Assembly: GCF_017751145.1 (NCBI RefSeq) | Contig: NZ_CP046640.1 | Location: 2,894,137 to 2,958,136 of the forward strand | Origin: Iocasia fonsfrigidae | GTDB lineage: Bacteria; Bacillota; Halanaerobiia; Halanaerobiales; DTU029 | Direction: 5' to 3' | Length of the DNA stretch: 64,000 nucleotides | Part shown: positions 10,398 to 21,851 of the stretch, piece by piece | Layout of the letters: every line of letters begins with the position of its first letter | Position numbering within the stretch: the stretch's first letter is position 1 | Made by a program: the position numbers and the translations under genes | Notes under the pieces: generated by a model | Databases searched by the model: none | What the model was told of the DNA's origin: nothing | Seen by the model: only the letters and a program-made list of their open reading frames with translations

Positions 10398-10614
10398 AAT
10401 CTCCTGAGCCAATTGATCCATTTTTAGTCATAATCTCCGCCTTGCCCCTTATCTTGATAGCAGAGGTGTGGTCTGTAAATTGAGCAAGCAACACTTCTCC
10501 CTTATCCAGCTTTTCTGTATGATGAAATTTAGTTTCTTTACCGCGGGTCAAACCGATTAATGTTACACCATCTTCAAGAGCTTTTACAACAATATAATCA
10601 GCTTTCACATCCAT
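10396..10614 (-). CDS. mtrB: TRAP, tryptophan RNA-binding attenuation protein
   Basis: 72 residues, very close to Bacillus [60 protein letters not shown] forms an 11-subunit ring that, with tryptophan bound, wraps RNA containing (G/U)AG repeats. The three RNA-contacting residues known in B. subtilis (Lys37, Lys56, Arg58) align with Lys35, Lys54 and Arg56 here. The frame opens at 10647, but AAGGGGGTTAATTTT leads directly to the ATG at 10614, which also matches the family length. No folE (mtrA) neighbour, no trp genes and no anti-TRAP are visible. It has its own promoter and terminator. Confidence 0.93.
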   Translation of the reverse strand: MDVKADYIVVKALEDGVTLIGLTRGKETKFHHTEKLDKGEVLLAQFTDHTSAIKIRGKAEIMTKNGSIGSGD

Positions 10615-10638
10615 AAAATTAACCCCCTTATTTTTTTT

Positions 10639-10667
10639 ATAATACACTTTTTTCTATTTAATGTCAA
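10639..10667 (-). promoter_or_regulatory. Sigma-A promoter of the TRAP gene
   Basis: Minus strand TTGACA (10662-10667), 17 bases, TATTAT (10639-10644). A short leader of about 20 bases ends in the strong AAGGGGG ribosome site. Confidence 0.8.
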
Positions 10668-10846
10668 GCCAAACAAGGGGTCAATTTAGTATTATCGCCT
10701 TAGACCCTCTGAATAGAAATCCTTCATTACATAAAAAGCAAGCTTCTTATTTTTTTTATCCCTGGGACAGTAATCCCCTTAGTAACTACTAGAGCAAATT
10801 AAATTTTTTAATCACATATCTATAGGCCTATTAAAAATTTTAAATA

Positions 10847-10874
10847 AACCTGCCTCTTTTTTTAGAAGCAGGTT
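10847..10874 (-). terminator. Terminator downstream of the beta-glucoside operon
   Basis: The arms AACCTGCCTCT (10847-10857, plus strand) and AGAAGCAGGTT (10864-10874) pair almost perfectly around an A/T loop, and the minus strand continues TATTTAAAATTTT. It is the main structured feature in the 450-base gap between the glucosidase and the TRAP promoter; nothing else there is recognisable. Confidence 0.65.
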
Positions 10875-11066
10875 TTCATCTTCACATTTTATTTGAAATT
10901 TCTTGAATTTTAATATTAATAACAGAATCTATATTCTATATAAAGAAGCTAAAAAAACCAAAGAATCTATCGTTAATTGACGGTACACCTATAGAGATAA
11001 GCAGGCTTAAAACTTAATATTAATATAATTTTAAAGAAAATAATGAACGCTTTTACATAACAACAG

Positions 11067-14358
<3,292 letters not shown>

Positions 14359-14380
14359 AATTTATTCCTCCCTTTTTAGT

Positions 14381-14434
14381 TTTATTTATTTTCACAAAAA
14401 AGCATCGACTTTCTTTTTTGTGAAAATAAATAAA
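14381..14434 (-). other. Perfect 22-bp hairpin in the bglF leader
   Basis: Positions 14381-14402 and 14413-14434 are perfect inverted repeats around a 10-base loop. It lies between the antitermination switch and the bglF ribosome site (GGGAGG). The stem is very AT-rich with TTCAC/GTGAA in the middle. It could be a second terminator, an RNA stability element, or an operator. The function is unknown. Confidence 0.6.
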
Positions 14435-14436
14435 AA

Positions 14437-14530
14437 ACCTAAATTCAAGAAAACATAATTGGCTTTTACATTCTCAAGCCGAAATTTATTTTCCATGAAT
14501 TTAGGTATTGCCCTTATACGGTTACAACCC
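14437..14530 (-). promoter_or_regulatory. RAT antiterminator and overlapping terminator before bglF
   Basis: The minus strand reads GGGTTGTAACCGTATAAGGG followed by CAATACCTAAATTC, a good match to the ribonucleic antiterminator of the BglG/LicT family (14497-14530). The end of the RAT overlaps the first arm of a terminator: CCTAAATTCA pairs with TGAATTTAGG near 14437-14446, followed by TTTTTTATTTATTTT. Dimeric LicT bound to the RAT would block the terminator and let bglF be transcribed when beta-glucosides are present. Confidence 0.88.
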
Positions 14531-14572
14531 TTATTTTCTTAACAATATTTATTTTTAATTTTCTTATCATCA

Positions 14573-15418
14573 CTAACCCTTTTTTTCATACTTGATAATA
14601 CGATTAATATGGATCATAAAATATACCATTTCTTCCTTAGAAATCTTGTAGTTGAATTTTTTATCAAAATAAACCTTTATCTTATCTACACACACTTTCT
14701 CTTGTGGACATTTATTTTTCACCTGCTTATATAAAAAGTCATCGTCTGTTGATACTATTTTATTATGGAGCATAAGCCTGGCAAAGTAGCGGATATGTCT
14801 AATAAATCTGCTATAGCTCAAAGATTCTTGGTCATATTCAATATTGAAATGATACTTTACAATGTTTAGCACATCATTTACAATTTCAGTAATCGTCATA
14901 GTTATCTTCATTTTTTCTCCATCCTGCTGTGCATTCACAAAGTGGAGTGCGATAAAGCCCGCTTCATCTGCTGACATTTCAATCCCTTCATAATATTGGA
15001 TGATTTCCAAAGAATGACATGCTGCCTTATATTCTTTTTCATAAATTCTTTTGATTTCCCACAGCAATGCATTTTTCATTTCTATTCCCATCTTATATCT
15101 AGATAAAGCATAGCTCATATGGTCTGTTAATGCAATATAGATACTATCATGAAACTTTACCTTCAATTCTTCTTGTGCCTCATTAACAATTTTTTCTACC
15201 AATTTCACATGATTTAAAGGAACTTCCTGTAATAATTTAACAAAGCTTGAATAAAGCTCAGGAGAATCTAAGATAAAGGTTTTCTCTATTTTTGAAACAT
15301 CAACCTTATCTCCAGCTTTTTTCTTAAAAGCGATTCCACGTCCAAGCAATATTACCTCTAATAATTGTTCATTTTCAGCTAAAAGAATATTATTGTTGTA
15401 TACTTTCTTCACCTTCAT
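14573..15418 (-). CDS. licT: BglG/LicT-family transcription antiterminator
   Basis: 281 residues. The N-terminal CAT RNA-binding domain (about 1-55) contains KVYNNNILLAENEQLLEVILLGRGIAFKKKAGD. Two PRD domains follow, with phosphorylatable histidines in LTDHMSYAL, IALHFVNA, RHIRYFARLML and MIHINRI. It binds the RAT RNA upstream of its own gene and of bglF, and the phosphorylation state of its PRDs links it to PTS sugar flux. The start ATG at 15418 opens directly at the conserved N terminus. Confidence 0.95.
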   Translation of the reverse strand: MKVKKVYNNNILLAENEQLLEVILLGRGIAFKKKAGDKVDVSKIEKTFILDSPELYSSFVKLLQEVPLNHVKLVEKIVNEAQEELKVKFHDSIYIALTDHMSYALSRYKMGIEMKNALLWEIKRIYEKEYKAACHSLEIIQYYEGIEMSADEAGFIALHFVNAQQDGEKMKITMTITEIVNDVLNIVKYHFNIEYDQESLSYSRFIRHIRYFARLMLHNKIVSTDDDFLYKQVKNKCPQEKVCVDKIKVYFDKKFNYKISKEEMVYFMIHINRIIKYEKKG

Positions 15419-15510
15419 CCAATCACACTCTCCACATAGATAACTCAGAAATTAATACTCAACATTTTCAGCAAACAACAAAATTAATATTTATTTTATA
15501 TTTTACTAAA

Positions 15511-15590
15511 AAACACCTAAATTAGCATAGAACACTTCTTTAAGCTGTGTTCTCTCTAATTTAGGTGTTGCCTGTTCCCAGTTACAACCC
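15511..15590 (-). promoter_or_regulatory. RAT antiterminator and terminator before licT
   Basis: The minus strand reads GGGTTGTAACTGGGAACAGG then CAACACCTAAAT (RAT, 15559-15590). The terminator hairpin AACACCTAAATTAG ... CTAATTTAGGTGTT runs down to 15511 and is followed by TTTTTAG. This makes licT autoregulated by antitermination. Confidence 0.88.
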
Positions 15591-15603
15591 TTTAATTTAT
15601 TAT

Positions 15604-15632
15604 ATGATAACATAAATAAAATTATATTTCAA
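15604..15632 (-). promoter_or_regulatory. Promoter of the licT-bglF-bglA operon
   Basis: Minus strand TTGAAA (15627-15632), 17 bases, TATCAT (15604-15609), placing the start of transcription just upstream of the RAT at 15590. Confidence 0.7.
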
Positions 15633-15696
15633 CAAATTATATAAAATAGTTTGAAAATTACTTAAACTTAGATTAGATAACTTAAATTTTCCTCCT

Positions 15697-16185
15697 TTAG
15701 AATATAGCCTTACCTGTAAGACTAAGGATAGTCATTATTATCCCTGCCAGGAATATCCCGGCAATAATAGCCGGAAAAGCATAACGAAACTTAATCTTAA
15801 ACAAAAGTGCTGCCAGGCTGGCTGTCCACGCCCCGGTTGTCGGTAACGGAATCGCCGTAAATAATATTAAGGCTACTGCCCCATATTTCTCTATCTGAGC
15901 ACTTTTATTGATAGTCCTTTTATCCAGCCAGCCAAAAAAAGACTCCATAAAACTGGAGTTGCTTATCAAAAATAATCTAATCGGCCTTAAGTACAATAAT
16001 AATGGTATCACAGGAACCGTATTACCGGCCACTGATAATAAGTAAGCCTTCCAGGGAGAAATACCCAGGGCAATAGCCAGTGGTATCGCTCCCCTGAGCT
16101 CTACAATCGGCAGACAGGCCGTAAAAAAAACAGCCCACTCCTTTGAAAGATATTGATTTAACCAGGAAAAAATCAAATCATTCAT
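15697..16185 (-). CDS. COG2426-type small membrane protein (Sm_multidrug_ex family)
   Basis: 162 residues with about four to five hydrophobic segments. Features: PIVELRGAIPLAIALGISPWKAYLLSVAGN, then LFTAIPLPTTGAWTASLAALLF, typical of the 'small multidrug export' family, whose true role is not established. The frame opens at 16227, but GGAGGAATGCTA precedes the ATG at 16185 with ideal spacing, so I chose that start. It is separated from dnaE by a palindromic element and seems to be a single-gene unit. Confidence 0.85.
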   Translation of the reverse strand: MNDLIFSWLNQYLSKEWAVFFTACLPIVELRGAIPLAIALGISPWKAYLLSVAGNTVPVIPLLLYLRPIRLFLISNSSFMESFFGWLDKRTINKSAQIEKYGAVALILFTAIPLPTTGAWTASLAALLFKIKFRYAFPAIIAGIFLAGIIMTILSLTGKAIF

Positions 16186-16243
16186 TAGCATTCCTCCAAG
16201 TATATAAATTTCATTTAATTTATTCACACTAATGCTTTGTGTA

Positions 16244-16370
16244 AGCCAATTATATTAATGGAGCGACTCTATATTTTTCACGTAGGCAGGACGCCGGAGT
16301 GAAAAATATATGACAGTGAGTGGAGGTACGACGCCGTAACGAACGACAAGCGGAATTAATATAATTGGCT
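16244..16370. repeat. 127-bp palindromic intergenic element
   Basis: Outer arms 16244-16259 and 16355-16370 form a perfect 16-bp inverted repeat (AGCCAATTATATTAAT). Inside, 16270-16281 and 16299-16310 form a perfect 12-bp stem (TATATTTTTCAC). The remaining loops are unusually GC-rich for this genome and repeat the word ACGCCG (GGACGCCGGAG, GACGCCGTAACG). It lies between dnaE and the membrane protein gene. It looks like a folded RNA or a MITE-like interspersed element; no ORF is present. Confidence 0.7.
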
Positions 16371-16411
16371 GGAACGAGAAAGTGCAATATTTAAGTACTA
16401 CTTATATATAT

Positions 16412-19400
16412 TTAATCAAATATTTTTATTTCTATTTCCTTTAAAGGCTCAAAAGCCTGCAGCACTTTACTACTATCTCCTATCCAGTATCTCCTATTAC
16501 TGAGTATTAAATCAGCATAATCCCCTCTATCTACCCTGAAAAAAACAGGATTATCTCCTTTATATTTCTGAAGAATCTCTTTTATTTCTTTAAGACTTTC
16601 TTTACTGGTCAATTCTATCATAAGGTAAGGTATCTCAAGAGAAAGAACCCTATCAGCCAGGACCTTACCCTCATCCAGTCTGCCCATTATCAAAACCTTC
16701 TTGCCTTTTTCCAGGAAATCAGCGTTATCCCTGTAAACACCCGGGAAGACAATTACCTCTATCTTACCAGCCCAGTCTTCTATTGTCAAAAAAGCCATCT
16801 GTTGCTTACGTCGGGTGATATGTTCTTTTTTTTCAATAACCATCCCTGCCACAAGTACCTTTTGAGCAGTATTTTCTTCACTATCAACATCTTTGATAAA
16901 CTGGCTATCACAATTAGTAAAACAAGCTATCTTTTTTTGGAACCTGTCAAGGGGGTGTGCCGAAAGATATATTCCCAGATATTCCCGTTCCTGGGCCAGT
17001 TTCTCTTCCAGGGAAAGCTCCGCAATATCCGGGTATTTAATACTATCTTCAAAAAAATCCTCTTTATTAGCAACTACATCAAAAAACGAGGTCTGTCCTG
17101 TGCTGTGATGACGGCGCCCGGAACTTACCTTCTCATAGATTTCCTCAAACTTGATTAAAATCTGAGACCTCTTTTCTTCAAAGGATGAAAAAGCACCTGC
17201 CTTGATCAATGATTCAATAATCTGGATATTAAGAGGTCTAAGTTCAACTCTTTTGAGAAAATCCTCAAGTGAATGATAGGGTTCTGACTGCCTGCCTTCA
17301 ATAATGGCCTTGATCGCTGCAGTTCCTACATTTTTAATAGCCTTTAAACCAAAGTGGATCTTCCCATCTGACATTGCCCTGAATTCATAGTGGCTTTTAT
17401 TAATATCAGGGGGTAAAACCGCAATCCCCATTTCTTTACATTCACGAATATACTGTCCAACCTTATCCAGGTTGCTCATCACAGATGATAAAACTGCAGC
17501 CATAAATTCTGCTGGATGCTTTTCTTTAAGATAAGCAGTCTGATAGGCCAGCATAGCATAGGCAGCACTATGTGATTTATTAAAACCATATCCTGCAAAA
17601 TATTCCATCTGATCAAAGATTTTATTGGCAATATCCTGCTTAATATCCCTTAATTCTTCAGCACCCCTGACAAACTTTGCCCGCTCATTAGCAATCAGTT
17701 CTTTTTTCTTTTTACCCATACCCCTTCTCAATAGATCAGCTTCACCCATTGTGTAGCCAGCAATCTTACTGGCAATCTCCATCACCTGTTCCTGATAGAG
17801 TATTAAACCAAATGTTTCCTTAAGTATTGGTTCAAGTGATGAATGGAGGTATTCTGGTTTTCTTAAACCATGTCTACTATCAATATACTGATCAACAAGA
17901 CCACTACCAAGTGGTCCTGGACGTCCTAATGCAAGGATGGCAATTAAATCAGAGAACCTATCTGGTTTTAAGCGCTGGTTAAGGTCCTGAAAGAGGTAGG
18001 ATTCCATCTGAAAGACCCCTAAGGTTCTGCCCTGCTGTAATAGTTGATAAACAGCCGGGTCATCTAATGGTATCTGCTCAACCACTATATCATGGCCACA
18101 GTTTACTTTGATATTATCCAGAGCCTTATTAATAATAGTAAGATTCCTTAAACCCAGGAAATCCATTTTCAATAAACCAAGACTCTCCAGGTCATTCATG
18201 GGAAGCTGGGTTATGACAGCTTCATCCTGGGTCTGAAGTGGTATTAATTCACTTAAATCCCTGGAGCCGATAATAATACCTGCTGCATGTGTGGAAATAT
18301 GTCTTGGTAATCCCTCAACACCTCTAGCAAAATCCACCAAGCGGGCAATTTCTTGATCACTTTGATAATAATTTAATAGCTTTTCATTCATCTTCAGGGC
18401 TTCATCCAGACTAATACCCGGCCTTGACGGCACCATTTTAGCAACCCGATCAACTCTTTTTAATGGTATATTTAAAACACGTCCCACATCACGGATAGCG
18501 GCCCTGGCTGCCATAGTCCCAAAAGTCCCAATCTGGGCAACTTTCTCATCTCCATACCTTTCCCGTACATATTCTATTATCTCATCCCTTCGTTCATCAA
18601 AATCTATATCAATATCAGGCATGGTTACCCTTTCAGGGTTTAAAAACCTCTCAAAAATAAGATTATACTCCAAGGGATTAATACGGGTTATCCCCAGGAG
18701 ATACGAAACCAGACTCCCGGCTGCTGAACCCCTACCCGGACCTACTCTAATATCATTTCTAACAGCATAGTCAACAAAATCCCAGACAATCAAGAAATAA
18801 GAGACATAACCCATCTCTTCAATTACCTTTAATTCATACTCAAGCCTTTCCTGGGCTACTTTATTATCAGCCAGTCCTTTATCAAGTAGACCATCCTGAC
18901 ACTTTCTTCTCAACAATTTTGCTGCAGCCTCTTTACCCCCGGCATCAGGGTAATCAGGCAGATAAAAGGTATTAAAGTCAAGTTTTACTTCACTACGTTC
19001 TGCTAAATCAACTGTATTCTGGTAAATTTCTGACAGTGATGGAAAAAGCCTGAACATTTCAGCAGGTTTCTTAAAATAAAATTTATCATTAGGAAAGGTC
19101 ATTCTATTTTCATCATCTACTGTCTTACCTGTCTGCATTGCCAGCAAAACATCATGGAGTTCAGCATCACTTTGTTTTAAGTAGTGTACATCATTAGTAA
19201 CCAGTAGTGGAATATTAAGCTCCTTACCCAGTTTAATCAAATGACTATTAACCTTTTTTTCATCTCCCAGGTGGTGGTCCTGTAATTCAAAATAGAAATT
19301 ACCTTTACCAAATATCTCCCTATATTCCAGGGATGTTTCTCTGGCCTTTTCCTCTTTTCCCTTTAAAATCAATTGTGGTATTTCACCCTGAACACAGGCC

Positions 19401-19801
19401 GATAGAGCAACCAGTCCCTTGTGATGTTCGTATAATAAATCCTTATCTACCCTCGGCTTATAATAAAAACCTTCCAGCCAGGCTTGTGATACCAATTTTA
19501 TCAGATTATGGTAACCCTCATTATCCATAGCCAGTAATACCAAATGGTATCTCTCTCTCTTACTCTTCTCAAATCTAGAACCAGGGGCTAAATAAACCTC
19601 ACAACCGATAATTGGTTTAATACCTTCCCGAACAGCCTGCCGGTAAAAGTCTACTGCACCATATAAAACCCCATGATCGGTCATAGCCACTGCCGGCATA
19701 GCCAGCTCTTTACTATACTGAACAAGGTCCTTGATGCGCAGAGCTCCGTCCAGAAGACTATATTCAGTATGGACGTGTAAGTGAACAAAGTTAGCTGTCA
19801 T
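16412..19801 (-). CDS. dnaE: DNA polymerase III alpha subunit
   Basis: 1129 residues. Replicative polymerase of the DnaE type. The N-terminal PHP domain starts VHLHVHTEYSLLDGALRI; the polymerase palm has GPGRGSAAGSLVSYLLGIT and the catalytic Asp pair in MPDIDIDFDERRDEI; FSDLIAILALGRPGPLGSG, YQEQVM and GYGFNKSHSAAYA follow. The tandem HhH region and an OB-fold (KVLVAGMVIEKKEHITRRKQQMAFLTIED) are near residue 1000. Divergent from ytrH with only 43 bases between. Confidence 0.98.
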   Translation of the reverse strand: MTANFVHLHVHTEYSLLDGALRIKDLVQYSKELAMPAVAMTDHGVLYGAVDFYRQAVREGIKPIIGCEVYLAPGSRFEKSKRERYHLVLLAMDNEGYHNLIKLVSQAWLEGFYYKPRVDKDLLYEHHKGLVALSACVQGEIPQLILKGKEEKARETSLEYREIFGKGNFYFELQDHHLGDEKKVNSHLIKLGKELNIPLLVTNDVHYLKQSDAELHDVLLAMQTGKTVDDENRMTFPNDKFYFKKPAEMFRLFPSLSEIYQNTVDLAERSEVKLDFNTFYLPDYPDAGGKEAAAKLLRRKCQDGLLDKGLADNKVAQERLEYELKVIEEMGYVSYFLIVWDFVDYAVRNDIRVGPGRGSAAGSLVSYLLGITRINPLEYNLIFERFLNPERVTMPDIDIDFDERRDEIIEYVRERYGDEKVAQIGTFGTMAARAAIRDVGRVLNIPLKRVDRVAKMVPSRPGISLDEALKMNEKLLNYYQSDQEIARLVDFARGVEGLPRHISTHAAGIIIGSRDLSELIPLQTQDEAVITQLPMNDLESLGLLKMDFLGLRNLTIINKALDNIKVNCGHDIVVEQIPLDDPAVYQLLQQGRTLGVFQMESYLFQDLNQRLKPDRFSDLIAILALGRPGPLGSGLVDQYIDSRHGLRKPEYLHSSLEPILKETFGLILYQEQVMEIASKIAGYTMGEADLLRRGMGKKKKELIANERAKFVRGAEELRDIKQDIANKIFDQMEYFAGYGFNKSHSAAYAMLAYQTAYLKEKHPAEFMAAVLSSVMSNLDKVGQYIRECKEMGIAVLPPDINKSHYEFRAMSDGKIHFGLKAIKNVGTAAIKAIIEGRQSEPYHSLEDFLKRVELRPLNIQIIESLIKAGAFSSFEEKRSQILIKFEEIYEKVSSGRRHHSTGQTSFFDVVANKEDFFEDSIKYPDIAELSLEEKLAQEREYLGIYLSAHPLDRFQKKIACFTNCDSQFIKDVDSEENTAQKVLVAGMVIEKKEHITRRKQQMAFLTIEDWAGKIEVIVFPGVYRDNADFLEKGKKVLIMGRLDEGKVLADRVLSLEIPYLMIELTSKESLKEIKEILQKYKGDNPVFFRVDRGDYADLILSNRRYWIGDSSKVLQAFEPLKEIEIKIFD

Positions 19802-19844
19802 AATTATCCTTCTTTCAAATTATAATTATAATGAGGTGAAATAA

Positions 19845-20156
19845 ATGAACCGTGTCATACCTGTTTTTTTTATTGCCCTTGGAGTAGTCTTAGGGGGGTC
19901 TTTTATCGGCAGTATTGGTGGGTTAATTATCAATCAATCCCCCCTCAAAATAATGGTCGATATAGCTGATGACCTTAAACTATACGCCATCATAAGTGCT
20001 ATCGGTGGTACATTTGCCAATCTCCGTTTATTGGAAGGAGTCATCTTTCAAGGACAGTTAAGCATTATTGTTGAACAATTCTTTATACTCTTAAGCGCCT
20101 TTTTGGGGGGGCAGCTGGGTTACTGGATAATAATAGTCTTCTGTGGGGGCAAGTAA
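19845..20156 (+). CDS. ytrH: Sporulation membrane protein YtrH
   Basis: 103 residues, hydrophobic, with about three membrane segments (6-28, 44-60, 78-100). GGSFIGSIGGLI and DDLKLYAIISAIGGTFANLRLLEGVIF match the YtrH family, a sporulation-specific inner-membrane protein of the mother cell in Bacillus. The position next to dnaE and followed by a YtrI-like gene is the same as in bacilli and many clostridia. Confidence 0.88.
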   Translation: MNRVIPVFFIALGVVLGGSFIGSIGGLIINQSPLKIMVDIADDLKLYAIISAIGGTFANLRLLEGVIFQGQLSIIVEQFFILLSAFLGGQLGYWIIIVFCGGK

Positions 20157-20157
20157 T

Positions 20158-20646
20158 TTGCTTAACTCTTTTCTAGTCTTTACAAAAAAAGAATTTATCT
20201 ATATAATCGTTATCTTCTTACTGGGTATTATTACAGGAGCAACCTTTTTAAACCTATATTCCGGCCGGATAATCGACCAGCTTATCCTGGAAAGAAACGA
20301 ATTGACAGTTAAAAACAGAGAACAGTCAGAACAAATCAAACAATTAGAAGAAAAATTCAACAGGTTTAGAAAAACATTTATCAATAAGATTAATATTGAA
20401 CTGGATGCTGATGTCAATAAACATACCCAGCAGGCCATCAAAACAAAGATAAGTGATCTGCTGGCTGGTTTAATGGGGAAAGAAATCGAAGAAATAGACC
20501 CCCTGCTACTTAAAGATGTAATTCACCAGCGTTTCATAATTATTGAAGATAAAACCTACCAGTTAGAACTACTCTATATGGTTATCAGTGACCAGCTAAG
20601 CTTTTATATAAAGGTCGGTCCACCAAAGGTAGAAGAAAAAGAATAA
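20158..20646 (+). CDS. ytrI: YtrI-like sporulation membrane protein
   Basis: About 162 residues. One N-terminal transmembrane helix (IYIIVIFLLGIITGATFL), then a coiled coil (RNELTVKNREQSEQIKQLEEKF) and a soluble C-terminal domain. The frame opens with a GTG at 20143, but GGGGGCAAGTAA puts a TTG at 20158 at the best distance from a ribosome site, one base after the ytrH stop. The name rests on position after ytrH and on topology, so it is less certain than ytrH. Confidence 0.7.
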   Translation: MLNSFLVFTKKEFIYIIVIFLLGIITGATFLNLYSGRIIDQLILERNELTVKNREQSEQIKQLEEKFNRFRKTFINKINIELDADVNKHTQQAIKTKISDLLAGLMGKEIEEIDPLLLKDVIHQRFIIIEDKTYQLELLYMVISDQLSFYIKVGPPKVEEKE

Positions 20647-20685
20647 ATTCCAGCTTATAGATTGCTTTATTTTTACTAATAATAA

Positions 20686-20694
20686 TGTTATAAT
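20686..20694 (+). promoter_or_regulatory. Extended -10 promoter of the Nfu gene
   Basis: TGTTATAAT (20686-20694) is an extended -10 element. No convincing -35 is present at 17 bases (TTTATT). It lies 35 bases ahead of the GGGGGTG ribosome site of the Nfu gene. Confidence 0.5.
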
Positions 20695-20728
20695 AAGTTA
20701 AAGAAAAGTTCAATAGGGGGTGTAAAAT

Positions 20729-20950
20729 ATGCAAGAAGAAGTAGTAAAAATTCTTGATAAAATAAAACCAGGTCTTCAGGCTGATGGTGGTGATGTAGAG
20801 CTAGTTGAAGTTACTGAAGATGGTGTTGTTAAAGTCAAACTACTTGGTGCCTGCCAGGGATGTCCCATGTCTACCCTGACTGTTAAAAATGGGATTGAAC
20901 GTACCCTCAAAGAACACGTACCAGGGGTAAAAGAAGTTCAACAGGTATAA
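20729..20950 (+). CDS. NifU C-terminal-domain (Nfu) iron-sulfur scaffold protein
   Basis: 73 residues, only the Nfu domain. [16 protein letters not shown] and the metal-binding [20 protein letters not shown] with CxxC are diagnostic. Such proteins carry or deliver Fe-S clusters in the cytoplasm, relevant in a genome rich in hydrogenases. Single gene, convergent with the YlbF-like gene through a shared terminator. Confidence 0.94.
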   Translation: MQEEVVKILDKIKPGLQADGGDVELVEVTEDGVVKVKLLGACQGCPMSTLTVKNGIERTLKEHVPGVKEVQQV

Positions 20951-20960
20951 GGAATAAATA

Positions 20961-20992
20961 AAAAGCACCCCATCAATCAGTAGGGTGCTTTT
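20961..20992. terminator. Bidirectional terminator between convergent genes
   Basis: AAAAGCACCC (20961-20970) and GGGTGCTTTT (20983-20992) form a perfect 10-bp stem with a 12-base loop, with T runs in both directions. The YlbF-family stop codon (20973) lies inside the loop, so the last codons of that gene are part of the terminator. Confidence 0.88.
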
Positions 20993-21335
20993 CTTCATCC
21001 TGAGGTAATCCTATCTCCAGGTCACCAAATAATATTTCCTGTACATCATTAAGTAAGATTGTTACCCTGTATTCAGCCTCCATATACTTCTTGATGACAT
21101 TATTAAGATTAACTATCTCCTGGAGATTAGTCAGTCTTTTTTTATCATCCTCATCGATCTCCTGACCAGAAAATTGCTTGGCCTGTAGTTTATATTGCTC
21201 TTTTTTAAAATCAAGTAACATCTCTTTAGTCTTCTCATCTGTCATCACCTGTTTTCTTGCCTCTAGATAAGCCTTATACTCATCAGATTTCTTCAACATT
21301 TTAGCCAGACGGTGGCTGAGGTCATATACAGCCAT
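20973..21335 (-). CDS. YlbF/YmcA (DUF964) family protein
   Basis: 120 residues, mostly helical. VYDLSHRLAKMLKKSDEYKAYLEARKQVMTDEKTKEMLLDFKKEQY is the typical start of the Com_YlbF domain. In Bacillus, YlbF, YmcA and YaaT form a complex that affects RNase Y and development. A small unpaired homologue like this cannot be assigned to a specific partner. It lies 11 bases downstream of the phosphodiesterase gene. Confidence 0.85.
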   Translation of the reverse strand: MAVYDLSHRLAKMLKKSDEYKAYLEARKQVMTDEKTKEMLLDFKKEQYKLQAKQFSGQEIDEDDKKRLTNLQEIVNLNNVIKKYMEAEYRVTILLNDVQEILFGDLEIGLPQDEEKHPTD

Positions 21336-21346
21336 TATTATCCCTC

Positions 21347-21826
21347 CTAATAATAAATAATCTCTCTTTCAATCCTGTCGTGCAGAGTAATAATCCCGAT
21401 AGAATGTTTCGCCTGAAGTCGCCGGTCAGTTGCTGATCCTGGATTAAAATAAAGCTGTCCATTTATTACTTCATTACAGGGTCGATGTGTATGACCAAAG
21501 ATTATTATATCGGCCTTAGGAAAAACATAAGCTATCCGTTCCATAATATGTCCCTTAAGGTTATGCCCGTGGGTAACACCAATCTGATAACCATTAAGTT
21601 CAATCCTTAATCTCTCTGGCAGTCCACGGCATAATTCAGGTGGGTCAACATTACCATAAACTGCCTTAACAGGGGCTAATACTGCTAAATCATCCAACAC
21701 TTCCTGTGATGTAATATCCCCAGCATGTATAATTAAATCAATATCTCTAAACTTATCAAATACTATATCCGGTATCTTTTTTGCTTTAGACGGGATATGA
21801 GTATCTGAAATTACCCCAATTTTCAT
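21347..21826 (-). CDS. YfcE/MJ0936-family metallophosphoesterase
   Basis: 159 residues of the calcineurin-like fold. Metal-binding motifs are visible in order: GVISDTHI, IIHAGDI, VYGNVD, IGVTHGHN and IIFGHTHRP, ending NPGSATDRR. Members hydrolyse phosphodiesters; the natural substrate is usually unknown. It begins 25 bases after the DUF362 gene and is probably in one transcript with it and the YlbF-like gene. Confidence 0.92.
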   Translation of the reverse strand: MKIGVISDTHIPSKAKKIPDIVFDKFRDIDLIIHAGDITSQEVLDDLAVLAPVKAVYGNVDPPELCRGLPERLRIELNGYQIGVTHGHNLKGHIMERIAYVFPKADIIIFGHTHRPCNEVINGQLYFNPGSATDRRLQAKHSIGIITLHDRIEREIIYY

Positions 21827-21851
21827 TTTTTCACCCCATGACCAGTTTCTA

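Noticed and set aside
10319-11066. Possible TRAP target RNA near the TRAP gene
   Set aside because: Only isolated TAG/GAG triplets occur (for example TAGAGGTGCTAG); TRAP needs about nine to eleven repeats at 2-3 base spacing.
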